64,000 nt of DNA from Echinococcus granulosus (lineage: Eukaryota; Platyhelminthes; Cestoda; Cyclophyllidea; Taeniidae): positions 2,780 to 66,779 of the forward strand of contig NW_020170522.1 of assembly GCF_000524195.1 (NCBI RefSeq), read 5' to 3'. The stretch's first letter is position 1; every line of letters starts with the position of its first letter. Below the pieces are notes generated by a model. That model worked only from the letters and a program-made list of their open reading frames with translations, searched no databases and was not told where the DNA came from. The translations under genes were made by a program, and so were the position numbers. Of the stretch, positions 24,960 to 37,136 are shown in pieces.

Positions 24960-25195
24960 GCGATCTTCTAAGCATTTAGAAGGAATTGCTACATACCTCA
25001 CCAGTGTCTTACGCACTAAAAGATCTTCAACATTAAACTTCAGTTCATATGTAGCACACTTAATTGGAAGCAAATGAAATTGACCAAAGACCAAAGCCAA
25101 GGAAGGAGAGGTTGACATCATGTTAGAACATTCAAACAGTTGAACCGTGGTTGTCAACTGTCTCCGAGAGCAAGTTGACTAATAAGCCAACCCTG
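24960..25195 (-). repeat. Dispersed repeat R1, inverted partner of 41467-41710
   Basis: The reverse complement of this segment closely matches the plus strand at 41467-41710. Long identical blocks include GAGACAGTTGACAACCACGG and TGAATGTTCTAACATGATGT, and overall identity looks above 80 percent by eye. This copy keeps a 72-codon open frame on the minus strand (24939-25157). That suggests a fragment of a transposon ORF, but I do not recognise the protein. Confidence 0.75.
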
Positions 25196-25334
25196 AGTTC
25201 TAGCAATAAAGTGCTCTTTCCATTCATTCTCTAGGCTACCTCTCTGTCCAACTTGGATGACTCAACTTTAGTGCCTCCATTGCATGCTAATTTTGGTGAT
25301 ACTGACACAAGGCAATGTGGGTTAGGAATATACA

Positions 25335-25480
25335 TACATATATATGTATATTCGACATGGAGAAGGCATTTGGGCTATTGGAATGGCCCGAAGGCCAGTC
25401 TACTCGGCGCAGTACAATGGCCAAGTCATAAGTGGCTCTTCACCAAAACAAAGAGTCAAAAATTCATTGTATTGCACATA
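25335..25480 (+). repeat. LTR-like repeat, solo copy
   Basis: Shares the core of the LTR-like family seen at 35.9, 56.9, 57.7, 59.8 and 60.8 kb: GGCATTTGGGCTATTGGAAT, GGCCAGTCTACTCGGCGCAG, then a CACCAAAACAAAGAGT block and an end near GTATTGCA. No partner lies within 2 kb, so it is probably a solo LTR. Just upstream is a short alternating (TA)(CA) tract at 25329-25352. Confidence 0.65.
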
Positions 25481-25849
25481 ATCTGTGAGGCTTATTTGGC
25501 CCCAAGACGTGGTGAGTAACCCCTTTCCGCTGCGTTTTCGGTCTGAATCTGGTCGTAGACGACGAAATTTGCCAAAGGGAAAGTGTGAAGCCGAATTACA
25601 CGTTGTTCTCATTTATGCACACACGATCACATACATTTCTTCATCCATCCATAAATGTGTGCCCATATGCACAGAGACAATTCCTCATTTGCTGCTAATG
25701 TGGTGCATATTTGAGCGGTTGGGTGTCAAGATGATGTTGTTGCGCTGAAAGCTGAGAGAGTCTACTGTGGGAAGTGAGGAACTGAGAGTTTAACTAAGGA
25801 GGAAAAACTTTCAAGCATGAGGAATGGACAAGTCTATTTCAGAAAGGGC

Positions 25850-26100
25850 AGTGATGAAAGCTACGAAGCAGCCCAAACACTAGACCAAAGATCGCGTGTG
25901 CTAATGCAGGCACAATCTTATTTCTACTTATACCTCCACTGCTTGCAGCACGCCAGCATAAATCACTTAACGCACACACACAACCACCTACTGTAGGTGA
26001 AGAGTAACACGTGACAGTCATGCACTACCATACAGTTGGATTGCTGAGAACAGTGGAAGTAAAGTGGTTCTGTTAAAGCACGCACGGGCATGGGCTGAGG
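25850..26100 (-). repeat. Dispersed repeat R2, inverted relative to 31600-31750
   Basis: The reverse complement of 25850-26030 matches the plus strand at 31600-31750 with frequent identical blocks (TGACTGTCACGTGTTAC, ACCTACAGTAGGTGGTTG). The palindrome-like CACCTACTGTAGGTG at 25986-26000 is present in both. The next bases (26030-26100) instead resemble 34690-34780 on the plus strand, so the segment is mosaic. Confidence 0.65.
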
Positions 26101-26264
26101 GTTTGGGCTACTTTGCACTCACTAAAAAATGCCTCACTTGTTGCGTAGTGTAAGACGCTCATTTTTATTGACTCAAAGAAAGCTGTAGTTGCCATGAGAA
26201 GAAAACCGTCCCTTTTAAAAGCGCTTAATGGCGTCCTTCCACATGTAGATGCTGTATGAGCATC

Positions 26265-28010
26265 TCACACTACTTGACTTCACGTGAATGCAGCGAAATG
26301 CCCTCTAACTCCTCCACTTGCATCTTTGTATTGTCAACAGGATTTCTTCCGTACAAATAAATTTTGCGCCCATTGGGTGGACTCACTTCCTAGCTGGAAT
26401 TGATGGTTAAGTATGGATTAACTCGTTTGCATTACCTGCTTGCTGCACATATGGTTCGCTTCGAGTCTTCTCTGGAGCCTTCGAAGCTATACTTGTGCTG
26501 CGGTCAGTGCGGACTGCAGAGAAAGTTACGCGGTCTGCAGTAACAACTTGTAGAAGACTTGTGACAGCAAAGACCAAGGAGGCTTCAGACCCTGGGCCCT
26601 CGAAAAAATGCAAAATTTCTGTGTTGAAATGTTGCGTTTAAAAGGATTGTATGGGGCACTATGCATGACGCGTCGCACATTACTATCCTTAGTTCCAAAC
26701 AACATGTTAGAATAGATTCCAAATGAGCATCCATCTGCTCTCTACAGACATCATTTTGAATGCGAATTTGACTGGCCATTCATTGACTTCGAAAACAGCT
26801 CTCCATGAACCGGTCTGCTTTCTCACCCTTCTTCACTTGACTTTCATTAAGATGGTTCTCATTGGATATGCATATGCACGAGCTCTCCCGCATCCATGAT
26901 CTTATATCACCATCATGGCGGCATTGATATCCTTGCCCTGTCAGTGACGGTTTTGAGAGGTGTGCATTGTCCACGGCCCACAGTCCACTTGACGCGGTTT
27001 GGACATATCGGTTCAGACCCTCTCTTCCTGAATGACTGCGATACTGGTAGTATGTGTGGTGACAGAAGCAGAATTTCACCACCACCAAGGCAATATTCTA
27101 ATGAAAAAGAAGTTATGAAACAAGGAATAGAGGCAAGATCGGAAGGCCGTTGGTTGCTCGAGATGAAAGAGGTTATTTGCAGCAGCATGTATAAAGCATT
27201 GCGATGACATTGCTTGCGACTGTTTAGTGTGTCAGTAGGGTGGAAGTAATATTGTCGTGTTGCCAAATCAGGTGTGTTCAACTAACTGGTAAGCAATATG
27301 GATTCTGTGGATCACACGTGTGTCCTAATTAAGGTGGTCATACATGGCAATCGACCGACTGGGTTCAGGCATTTTCATCTGCACACTTTGTCTGTTTCCT
27401 TACTGGGCCTATATAATTGAGCATCTAAAAGGGAAGGATTTCTCACTACATGTTAGTGTTAAATTAGCTTTGGGGGATGTAAATGCCCTGACGACGGTTA
27501 AGCAAGTTGATTTAGCTAAGCACGGAAAAACAGAGCAATTTCAATGTCGAAGGCGCTAGCATTAACTGTGAAGTGAATTTTAAAAATCCTTTGATAAGAC
27601 TGTCATATGTGTGGCTTTTTTGTTTTCAAATGATCTATAACATCCAGGTACTTTCAGGGACATTACGAATTGCAGGTAATTTCAAACAGGAGCAATCTGT
27701 TGTAAGCCGAAACAGGAGGGGCAGGTTGGCTGCAGCAGCAGTACCTGCGACCTTTTGCAAAGCTGATATAAATGATGCATACGGAATTGCAGACTGATGA
27801 ACTCTATTCGCGAACATCGTCGTTTAGAATGACAGAGACATTGTCTACCATATCGGATAATCAGTAGACCCTCGATGCATATGTTGCTGAGTATCCCAAG
27901 GCGAGTTACAGGGAGTTACAGGTTGATCCAGCCAGGAGGGTATCTACAATGCGTTGACATCTAAATGCGTGGTAAATTTTAGGTCGTGGCTCATTGAAGC
28001 GTACGCATAA
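26265..28010 (+). repeat. Dispersed repeat R3, copy 1 (partner 45000-46330)
   Basis: Blocks in the same order and orientation are shared with 45000-46330: CTCACACTACTTGACTTCAC, then CGCTTCGAGTCTTCTCTGGA, then GACCAAGGAGGCTTC, then CGTCGCACATTACTA, and towards the end GATAATCAGTAGACC-like and CTAAATGC bases. The segment at about 26740-27220 is absent from the other copy and looks like an insertion. No recognisable protein is encoded; it is probably a decayed retroelement. Confidence 0.7.
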
Positions 28011-28790
28011 TCGTTAGAACCATGCGAATCGTCTAATTTGCGCTTTTTATCAAGTAGATTAATATAGGTAAGCACGTGTATTCGTGGTATACACAACTAT
28101 ATTTCCAAATTGACATTAAACAGGCTTGATTATATTTGAGTGGCTGAGAAAGCACATGACCCACTACCAATCACTTGTTTTTGATTCACAGCGATCTTCC
28201 AATTTGGTCATGTTGAAAGTCTGTCCCACTATTCGCTGCGCTAAGCTACACCAACCAAAGCCTTTCATTTTAAATTATCGCGCCCCTCCTTGACTACATA
28301 AAAGCATCGTAATAACCAAAGAACTTGTGCCTTTTATCAGCGCACCTTATGATGTTAAACGCTGTTGATTAATTTATTCTAATTCCATTTACTTATGCTA
28401 CTCAATTCTTGTCAACAAAATGATGCGACAGAAGGGATGGTATGGGATTGCAACAACGGCTGCAAGTCCGCTTTGAGTCGCGCATAGACGATGATATCGG
28501 TCGTGATTTGACACGATTCAGCTGCATTGCACCAAATCTTCAATACACATGAAACCACCTGCAAGGATTACTGCATGAAGTGGAATGTACCTTGTGGATC
28601 ACATTTAAGTAGGTTCAAAAAATAGGGCAATTTTGGCTTGAAGTTGTACCAGTGTCAAGCATTGACTGCTAAGAGAGTTGACGTGACTGAGGTCTAAATA
28701 TCCTGTTCATCGGTTCAACGATGATGACGACGACGAATGGCTGATGAAGTGGCTTTGAGGTATCGGTGACGTGTTATTGGTGTTGCACGC
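28011..28790. other. Unassigned intergenic stretch between repeats
   Basis: No gene or recognised repeat. It includes a short (GAC/GAT)n-like simple tract near 28718-28738. Confidence 0.45.
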
Positions 28791-29610
28791 AAAGGTGAAG
28801 TGGAGAAGGGTGGGAAGTGGGGAGGAAGGGGAAGGAAGTTAGCCTGAGGAGGCAAAAGTGTCGGATTGCGGGGTGGACCAGGTCCGCGAGAGGGCGAACG
28901 GTGTCATTTGTACGAAGTAGTGGAACTCCTAGGCCGACGCTTGCTTGTGTCTTTACAATTACACTTCTACTTCTGCTGCTCTCAGCACTCCAACCATGCG
29001 AGCGTTAACGTCAACATCGCGTGTTACTCACTACACAGTGTAGGCGATTGGGTATGTATGTGTATATTTGCAGTGAATGACGCTGGTATGCTGAATGCAG
29101 TAGAAGTAGAAGTATAATTTGAATGCAAAGAGTACCTGTAAAAGCAACGGTGTGCGTCGTCGTCGGTGTTGGACCCCTTGGCAGCATCATCATCCTTGCC
29201 ATGCCTGTCGATGACTTGGTCCAGCCTGCTAATTTACACGTTGCCTCCTAATGCAACCTTTATTCACCCTACTTGCTGCAATGCAACTCCTCACCACTGC
29301 TGGTTGTCATGTCAACTTCTGGTCATCGCCAAGTCGAAGCCGGCCCACCATCACATGAACATCTCCTCCAGAGCGCCTGTTTATTCGGTTGATCTGTGGA
29401 ACTGTTCCAATTTTAAGCTCCAGTTACCCTTTCATTGCACCTTCACAACCTGGCCTACCTCTCTTCATATTCTGCTTGAGGTTGTGGTCATTGCGAATCC
29501 TTCCACATTTGTTGCCGTCTCAATGAAATGCAGCCTAATCACGACTAAACACAACCACTGCCATGTTAGTGTATCATTCAAAGCGGATTTAAAGCCATAC
29601 TTGTAAGGAT
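28790..29610 (+). repeat. Dispersed repeat R2, copy with inserted ORF
   Basis: Shares blocks with 31430-31700 (GTGTCGGATTGC, TACGAAGTA) and with 34480-34990 (GCAGTAGAAGTAGAAG, AACTTCTGGTCATCGC against ATTTCTGGTCACAAG). A 146-codon open frame at 29166-29606 falls inside the repeat and shows no motif, so I treat it as chance. Confidence 0.6.
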
Positions 29611-29999
29611 TTAGGCAACTTGATCCAACAAATACAATGAACACATCTTGCTCCTTAAGTGTTGAAGAATGCTAGGCAGTTGACTCTCCCAAGGAGAGAT
29701 GCAAAACATTGCTGTTTTCCACACAGTGTTGGTGTCAAGCCCACTTGGCCATCACAAGTACCAGCTGAGCATCTACCGCTTCCATCTAACCACTGTGCAG
29801 GTTTCCGTGGGCTCCATTGATGAATGCAACAACGCGATCACACTCGTAACACAATATTTAGAATGGCGACTAGCACTAGGTGCTTTGTTGTGACCCGATG
29901 ATCAGGCTTCATTATTAGACTTGATAGTGCACGGTATTCTGAATGTGTAAAATAAAAAGAAATTGATGCGCGCTTGACCGAGTTGATTTGACAGTTGCA

Positions 30000-31300
30000 C
30001 AAGAAATGCCAAGTGTCGACAAGCCGCCTCCTCTTCTTGTCCAGAGCCACGAGTCGTTCCTGAAGCCGAAGCAGCCCTAGGTGCTGTGGAAGAAGGTTGC
30101 AACGCTGGTGGCAGGGGTCATGGGACATTCCACGAAGCGAAAGCGTGGTCTGTAGGGACTCGAGCAGAAGCGAAGGCCAACACTCAAAGAAATGAACTAT
30201 TACTTCACCACATTCGGGGCGAACATGCTGCAAACCCACTTCCCTCTACATTCCCCTGGTGGCAATCACTCCCTTAACAGAGCAAACATGCGTAGCCGTT
30301 AGAGACTGCTCTCTTTAACATGGGAGACGAAAGTACTAATAGTCAAAGAAATTTCCCAAAACTAGAGAAATAAACTACGATTCGTGGATTACATGCCGGT
30401 TTACGTTTGCCGTTTTAAGAAACACTCCCAATTCGGCCTGTTTTAACACGCCTACGAATTTTTCCACGTTTGTTGCAGACTCGATGAAATTTAGCCTATC
30501 CACGGCACACACGCAATTGAACTACCGGTATGCTCATTACGCCCCTCGATTCCGCATTTTACATTCCTCCACATGAATCTCCATCGCGTGTGTCCGTTAG
30601 ATTAAATCGCAAAATCAGCACCTAGTAGCTCATACCTCAAATGCAACCCAACACTCCTTCTCCTTTTTAGGTAAAGTTTGCATTAAGAGAAACTCACACC
30701 TAAAAGACGTCACAACTTAAAGATAATGAGGTGTAAAGCATCTCATACACCAACGAATTCAGACTTTAGATCCAACAGAAAATGCAGATTGTCTGCGCGT
30801 CTTAGTCATGATTCACAGTGACAACATCCAGGCAGCTGCTGTTAATCAAGGCACTGAGTCTCAATGACATCCGTCCACTTCAATTAGCATTGCCTTCAAA
30901 TGACCCTTTTTTTCCAGCAGCATTTAATCCGGAGTCTCCACGCCCAATGCTGAGAGTTGGGGTGCGTTTACAGTACCTACACTCATACTACTCTTTTCTT
31001 GTCAGCAACATGCATCCAAGCAACAGTGATGCGGCAGGAGGTAGGGCGTGTGATAGCGTAACAAACTCACCGCTACTGCTACTGCAAATTTTTGCATCAA
31101 AGCACGCATAAACATGGCATTGGCTTTGAGCCGATGCGATTTGGCTGCATTCCATTCCACCTTCAACGAGTCTAAAATTAGTCGCCACGGCCGCCACATG
31201 AAAGTAGAATGTGGCTGGCTTAGCACTATCCATAAATACAGTAGCTTTAGCTGGCACCTGCACTAGCTGCAAGAGGAGATCGTTTTAAAAGTTGAATTAG
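30000..31300 (+). repeat. Dispersed repeat R4, copy 1 (partner 46840-47530)
   Basis: Shared blocks include AGGTGCTGTGGA followed by a GTTGCAACG / GTTGAAACG pair, then GTGACAACATCC..GCTGCTGTTAA against GTGACAACGTCAAAGCAACT, CTCAATG, and CTGAGAGTTGGGGTGCG against CTGCGAGTTGGTGTGCA. The copies are diverged and partly rearranged. No coding capacity is recognised. Confidence 0.5.
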
Positions 31301-31399
31301 TTGAGGCAGACATGCACTGGTCACGATCTCGACAACGTCGTCTGAGTCGTAGGAGTTGCCTTTTTTGTGTATGAGAGTTGATGGTATAGTTACTAGAGG

Positions 31400-31760
31400 G
31401 AGGGTGGTGAGGGGTAGACGTAGGGAAGAAGGAAGGTAGCTGCAGAAGGCAAGAGTGTCGGATTGCAGGATGGGCTAAGTTCACGAAACAGTAGACAGCT
31501 TGCAATGAGTACGAAGTAACCCAATTCCTCGGCTGACGCCTGTGCATGCTTTTACAGAAATACTTTTGTTTCCATTGCTTTCCGCAATCCAACGGTAAGT
31601 GCATGACTGTCACGTGTTACCCTCCACCTACAGTAGGTGGTTGGGTGTGTTCGTGAAGTGTTTTACGCCGACTTGCTGCAAGAAGTGAAGGTATAAGTGG
31701 AAGTAAGATTGTGTCTGCATTAACACATGAGATCTTTTGCCTGGTATTTGGTCCTCCTAG
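31400..31760 (+). repeat. Dispersed repeat R2, plus-strand copy
   Basis: Direct relative of 28.8 kb and inverted relative of 25.85-26.03 kb; see those entries for the shared blocks. It contains CACCTACAGTAGGTGG at about 31626-31641, the shared palindrome-like core. Confidence 0.6.
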
Positions 31761-34420
31761 CAGCTTCTATCCCTCTGTGCTCCCTTTTGTGAACTGTACC
31801 CTTCATCAGAACTTACAGCCTTTACTCCGTAGTCAAACATTCAAACCCTCACCTCCTTCAATACACCACTTTATCATTTATTGCCACCCAACTGTTCTAA
31901 CATGCACCAAGATGGTAGAATTAGTTCAAGCATTGACGTAAATTCCCACAGCTGAGGGACGCTAAAGAGGTTAATCCTCATTGCATTCATATGTGTATGT
32001 GATGTGATGGTGACCTCACTAAGGAGTGAGACGATTGGCAATGAGGTTTGTGAATATGCACCCCTTCTCTTCTTTCCTTGCTTCTTTCCTTCCTCCGCTC
32101 CCCCCTTGATTCCCAGTCGAATGTGTTGCCTTGTGCCATTCCGTTCTCACACAGCATTGGTGCTGTTTGCTGATGGCACTGTTGTCTGGGATGAGCAGCA
32201 GACTGTTGAGAAAAGTATCATTTAAGTGTTTGTGAATCGAGGAAATTGCAGTTGCTTTGATCACCCTACCGATACGTGTCAACGGTGGCATCGTTCAGTT
32301 GCACTATTGCTAAACTTATAACCTGAGCATTCCACTTCGTGGTGGATGACTTGCACCACCCATTCCTCACGCATTTTAACATGGACGAGAATGACATTAC
32401 ACCAAAGCACACGTGGCAGAAGATTGAACATGGTAGAGGCCCATTCGTACTTACAAGTCGGTAGCGATTCCACTTGGGTGAAATTCTCCCCTCACACTTA
32501 TCGCTGAAGTGGAATTCTCCACTTTTGCGATTCTATTTATTACGGCCGACACAGTCAGATTTCAGACTACTTACTTCGCCTTCACTACAATTGCAACAAT
32601 CGCTTACAATTATGCTGCACTAAATGAGTCGCATGCAAACCAGAACGTTCAAGATGACGACATTTCTACCAACACCGAATCGGCTGTGGCATTACAACAG
32701 ATACTTCCATATCCTCCTACCTTGTCCACAAGCTTCATCATAGAATTGACGCTACTTGGCGTATGGATTAACTACTCATCCCATAGTTTCGGCACATTTC
32801 AAGCCAAACCAACTGAGCGATGCAGATGATTCGCCTCACCGACTGCACGTTAGTAACATTAGGCTTCTCCTCCCCTTCTTCATCCTCTCCGTACTTTCCC
32901 GTTTCTTCTCTTGTATTCTCCTCTGCTTCCGACATATTCTGCTTGTTTGCAATCGTTTGCCCACTTAACTAGTAATGCAGCCGACTTGGCAACGATTTCC
33001 GCTTGATGCGCCTTTTCCAAATCGCATCTGTATACACTCTCACCTACTTCAATACTGACCAGGCTTATTGACGCCAATGAAGACGTACTTATCAGGCCTC
33101 TACCATCCACGCGACCCTGGAACCCCGCAAAAGCTATCGTAAATGATGACACGCCATTTGTACATGAGAGCTGCGAAAATTTCTGAGGCCGTGCAAGCCT
33201 TCAGATTGTTGGTGCATGTCATATCATTGCCTTTAAGTGAGGAAGTTATCGTTAACTCTCACACATAACACGCACCCACTTACAGACACAGATACGCACA
33301 TCTAAGTCGAAGGATGTTAATGCCAGATGTGATTTTGTTGATTGAAAATATTGTAAAGAGCAGGAGAATGTGCCTTCCTCCACACCATGTGGTGCATTAC
33401 TTGTGGTGGCGTGAAAAGGAAGCAACTCGTCTAGAATGAGAAACGAGTGAATAAGGGAGGGGAAACTAACTCTCAACCCACTCCTAAGGCAAAGATATCC
33501 ATGACATCGTGATGATGGAGTTTATCATCATCAATACAAATAAGTAGCAGCATCCACGTGAATCCGTGCCTTAGCAGCTACGCTGGAAATCGTCGACATC
33601 CTTTAGTTCCACTCATCATTCATTGTCCAGTTGTCTTTGCCTCTATCACACGAAGATCACGTCTACCTCTCACTTGATTCCCTTATTTAAAACATATTCA
33701 TGGTCCTCCTCTTACCTTTGCATTGTACACTTTACGATACCAGCATTAAACGCCTTGTCCTTTGCTAGTCAGTCAATCTTTCCGGTTCACAGAGACATTC
33801 AGGTCAGCTACTCAGCATATGTGTCTACATAGAGCTCCCTCTTACCTCTTCGTGCGTTCTGATTCTTTGCCTAAAAGGGGTGTAGTGAAAAGGCAGATGG
33901 AAATTCGAATGTGCGCAAGCCATGTGTATGAAGCGACTGTCAGACGTAATTGCAAGTGATCAAAAACAGGAAACTTGGGAGGCGCTCTTCCTCCTGATGT
34001 CTTAACAGCATTAGTCACATGCAGCAGATGCAATACACATCTTCCCTGCTGGTGCCACAAATGGCGTCTTCATCCTGCCAGCCATTTGAAGGTGCTGGAT
34101 TATGCCTCAGTGACGGTGACGACCTTGATTTCCTATGCGGGGTTGAGGAGATGCTGTTCGAACATTTGCAGGTTAGGTAATTCCCGAGGCCGATGTGTCT
34201 CGAGCATTTGGAATGATGTGGCAAGATGTGCTGGAATGCACAAACAGTGAAGCTGATAGCAAAGAGCATAATTTCAAGGCTGTGATTTGCAGATTTGAAG
34301 AAAATACAACGCACTGTTGCTATCTCTCAACACATGCCTCAAGTCGCACTGCATGTGTGCCTCCAGCTCTGAATTGCATTGGTATTGTCAAGCAAACGCC
34401 ACGGTTGAGTATTGGAGTGT
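31761..34420. other. Unassigned intergenic stretch
   Basis: Several ORFs of 60-106 codons (for example 32509-32829 on the plus strand, which starts at GTG) lack motifs, conserved-looking splice sites or codon bias that I can detect. I see nothing I can support as a gene. Confidence 0.4.
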
Positions 34421-35000
34421 GTTGGTAACTGGATGTTGCTGTAGCAACCAAGCGGGAAGAGGAGTGATTTGGGAAGTTAGCCCAAGGACGCAAAAGCGTC
34501 AGATGGATGGGTTGAGCGAGCTCACAAGAGACATGACAAAGGCATTAATGCCACGGAGTAGACTAACCTCCACGTGTTCCTGTGCGCGCGATTTTACAAG
34601 CATACTTCTATTTCGAAACCATTAATTTTACACGCACACTACCACTTGCTGCACGAACAGAATAGCATGTGACAGTATCACAAACACCCACGCTGTTGAA
34701 TTGCTGAGAGCAGTAGAAGTAGAAGAGTGTCTGCAAAAGCGCGCACACGTGTCGGTCTGGGGGTTGGGCTACTTAGCACATATGACACACACCTCAGCCA
34801 CTTGTGGGCTCAGTTCTCCCTGCGATCCGGCACTCTTGCCGCCTCGGACCAACTTTCTTCATCCCACCATTTATGCTGCATCACTTCAGCACTGGGTGCT
34901 ACGCCAATTTCTGGTCACAAGATACATCGAAGCCACCACATCAGTCAGTTGTCATTGTCAAGATCATCATCAGCACATGTAGCCCTTAATCACATTACTA
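34420..35000 (+). repeat. Dispersed repeat R2, third plus-strand copy
   Basis: Resembles 28790-29340 in order: GGACGCAAAAGCGTCAGATG near 34485, TTGCTGAGAGCAGTAGAAGT near 34702, and CAATTTCTGGTCACAAG near 34908. Part of its middle is also the partner of 26030-26100 in inverted orientation. Confidence 0.55.
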
Positions 35001-35900
35001 TCTAAAATAGTAGGGTTTTAGAATGAAAACAACTTTGAGCTTTAATTACTGCATAAACTGAACCATTGCAAGTGGGATTGGGCAGCCACATGTAATTGTC
35101 ATAGCAACTGCTTCCAGATTCGTTTAAGGCTAAACGTTATGGAGACAAATCGGCTAAAGCCTTATTTATGTATCAATCAAAGCGGATTTGGAGTCGCAAT
35201 CGTAGTTGTATTCTTTACGCATTCTCATGCCCTATCCTCTCTTACATCACCTTGTGGCACAAACTCCTTGCTATTGACAAGAAACAAGTAGTATAACTGA
35301 ATGAGTCTAAATGGTTAACTCAAGAGCGATTTCCATTATAACTTGATGCAGAGCACACATTCGCGAGTGAATGTGACGCCTGTCTTAATCAAGAGTCCTT
35401 TCTCAGCACAAAAATCATTGGTTGAGGCAACATGACGTTGCAAATAATGAGGCGGACCACCAAGTTGACCAAGGTGACAGATGGCCGTGTCTCAAAACCA
35501 GACCTTTAATAATGGGTCCTAGACATTTTGGTGAATTTAATGTAAGCCAAGCTCTCCTTCATATCCATTTTCCAAACGTAGCCCCTTTGCATGGTCTCGC
35601 ACATTTATTTTATTAATTACAGGAACGATTGCCAAATCACATCACGCACACCTGAAAAATTACAATTCACCGGTCAGAGGTGGTTTGATTAGTGCGTTGA
35701 TGGATATGTGTACTAACTGCTTCACAGGAACCATCCATATTGTTATCCTATGTGCAGTAACAAGAAGTAAGCGAGTGATTTTAGGAAGAGTGGGGTGAAT
35801 GTGCTTCTGGCTCAGCGTAAATTGGCGGCGATGTGTTGCGAACATACGAGAATTGGCGAAATTCCCCAACACAAAAATCTTAACTACGTAGCTAAACCAT
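35001..35900. other. Unassigned intergenic stretch
   Basis: No gene recognised. Bases near 35160-35200 (CAATCAAAGCGGATTTGGAG) resemble 29571-29600, an extension of repeat R2. Confidence 0.4.
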
Positions 35901-35909
35901 TTTAGAGTC

Positions 35910-36100
35910 TCAAGACTTCCCTGAAGACGAAAGAAGGCATAATGCTCAGGTAGTACCTATGCATTCAATACAGAGAAGGTATTTGGGCTACTGGCATTGC
36001 CCTAAGGCCAGCCAACCCAGCGTGACACAATAAGGCCAATTCGAAAAAGTGGCGCTTCGCCAATACTGAGGGAGAGACAACCATCGTATTACATTGTAGT
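35910..36100 (+). repeat. LTR-like repeat, solo copy
   Basis: Contains GACTTCCCTGAAGACGAAAG, GTATTTGGGCTACTGGCATT, GCCCTAAGGCCAGCCAACCC and an AGTGGCGCTTCGCCAATACT block, ending near CGTATTACA. This follows the complete order of the LTR-like family at 56.8-57.8 kb. No second LTR is nearby. Confidence 0.65.
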
Positions 36101-37136
36101 AGCGACATTGCTTGTGTCCGTGCTATGTGCTAGGGGGTGGAACATTAAATAAGACGTATTGCTAAATCATTTGCCTTCGTTTTACTGGCATTATGCTTTC
36201 GCAATCCACTTTAACCATCAAAAGTCATTTACATAACTACTGGCCAATTTCCTTACAAATCAGTCTTATTTGGAAATGTGCGGTGCAATACGAAACAAAT
36301 AAGTGTAAGCCAAAAATTTGACACATTTTCAACTCTAGCCAAGTCACTCATATACATTACGTAAACACGAATGTTATAAAAAAGTGGCAAAATCAAAGTT
36401 TCAAATGCATACTGCAATTGTTATCAAATTTATTCAAAAGTTAACACCGATGATGAGAGGAGCCTATTTAAAAGTCTGATAGTGCCACTCTTGAGAAAAA
36501 TAATGCAAAATAACCAAAGTTATTAAAGTAACACCTATTTTGGACTAAGATGCTTGTTATAATTACCCAACAGCAGTAAATTTGTAGGCCTAAGTGTAAC
36601 CAGCACCGTTTCCAATTCTTCGTCCCTTCGTCAATTTCAAAAGTAGGAGCACCATTCTTTCATTCAAAATGTAAGCGCATTTAAATGGACGCAAAAAAAC
36701 AGAGCTAAGGATACAAGTGTTTCAAAAATCAGGGAAACTGGCCGCGTTTAATAAAGTGGAATTGATTATTTGAAGAATACCCTCTTACGGCCGTAAGAAA
36801 ACATTTAATAGGATCAATTTGGGACCACCGAAGGATTGTATTGCATGTAACTAATAAAACGTGCTTTTTAAATCTGAGTATTACTAAACTTTGTCCACTT
36901 GTTTAATATGCTTCATAAGTTTTCAAAAATACTCCTTAAAAGTTCACAACTTAGTCAGAAATTATTCGGTATACATGCCTATTCTTAACCTTTGACTCGA
37001 TCTTTGCTAATGAAAAATAGCAGTTTCGAATCCACTTGGATTGTACCGTTATCTTTGCCAAGGGTGTGGAGATAAGCTGGAATCCTACTCTGTTTATTTA
37101 CAAATAGATTGCGATAAAAAATCAGGTGACTTTCAA
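36101..37136. other. AT-rich region upstream of the ANKMY1-like gene
   Basis: AT-rich DNA likely to contain the promoter and 5' UTR of the gene starting at 37137. No specific core promoter element stands out. A frame open from 37041 continues into the coding region but has no ATG before 37137. Confidence 0.4.

Noticed and set aside
27912..27940. Resemblance of CAGGTTGATCCAGCCAGGA to the 5' end of 18S rRNA
   Set aside because: The similarity ends after about 20 bases, and the region belongs to repeat R3 whose other copy lacks it.
29166..29606. 146-codon ORF on the plus strand
   Set aside because: It lies within dispersed repeat R2 and the frame is not kept in the other copies.
32509..32829. 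106-codon ORF with hydrophobic segments
   Set aside because: It starts at GTG and has no family motif or conservation cue; it is probably chance in a repeat-rich region.
37041..37136. Extension of the ANKMY1-like reading frame upstream of 37137
   Set aside because: The frame is open but contains no ATG; the first in-frame ATG is 37137.
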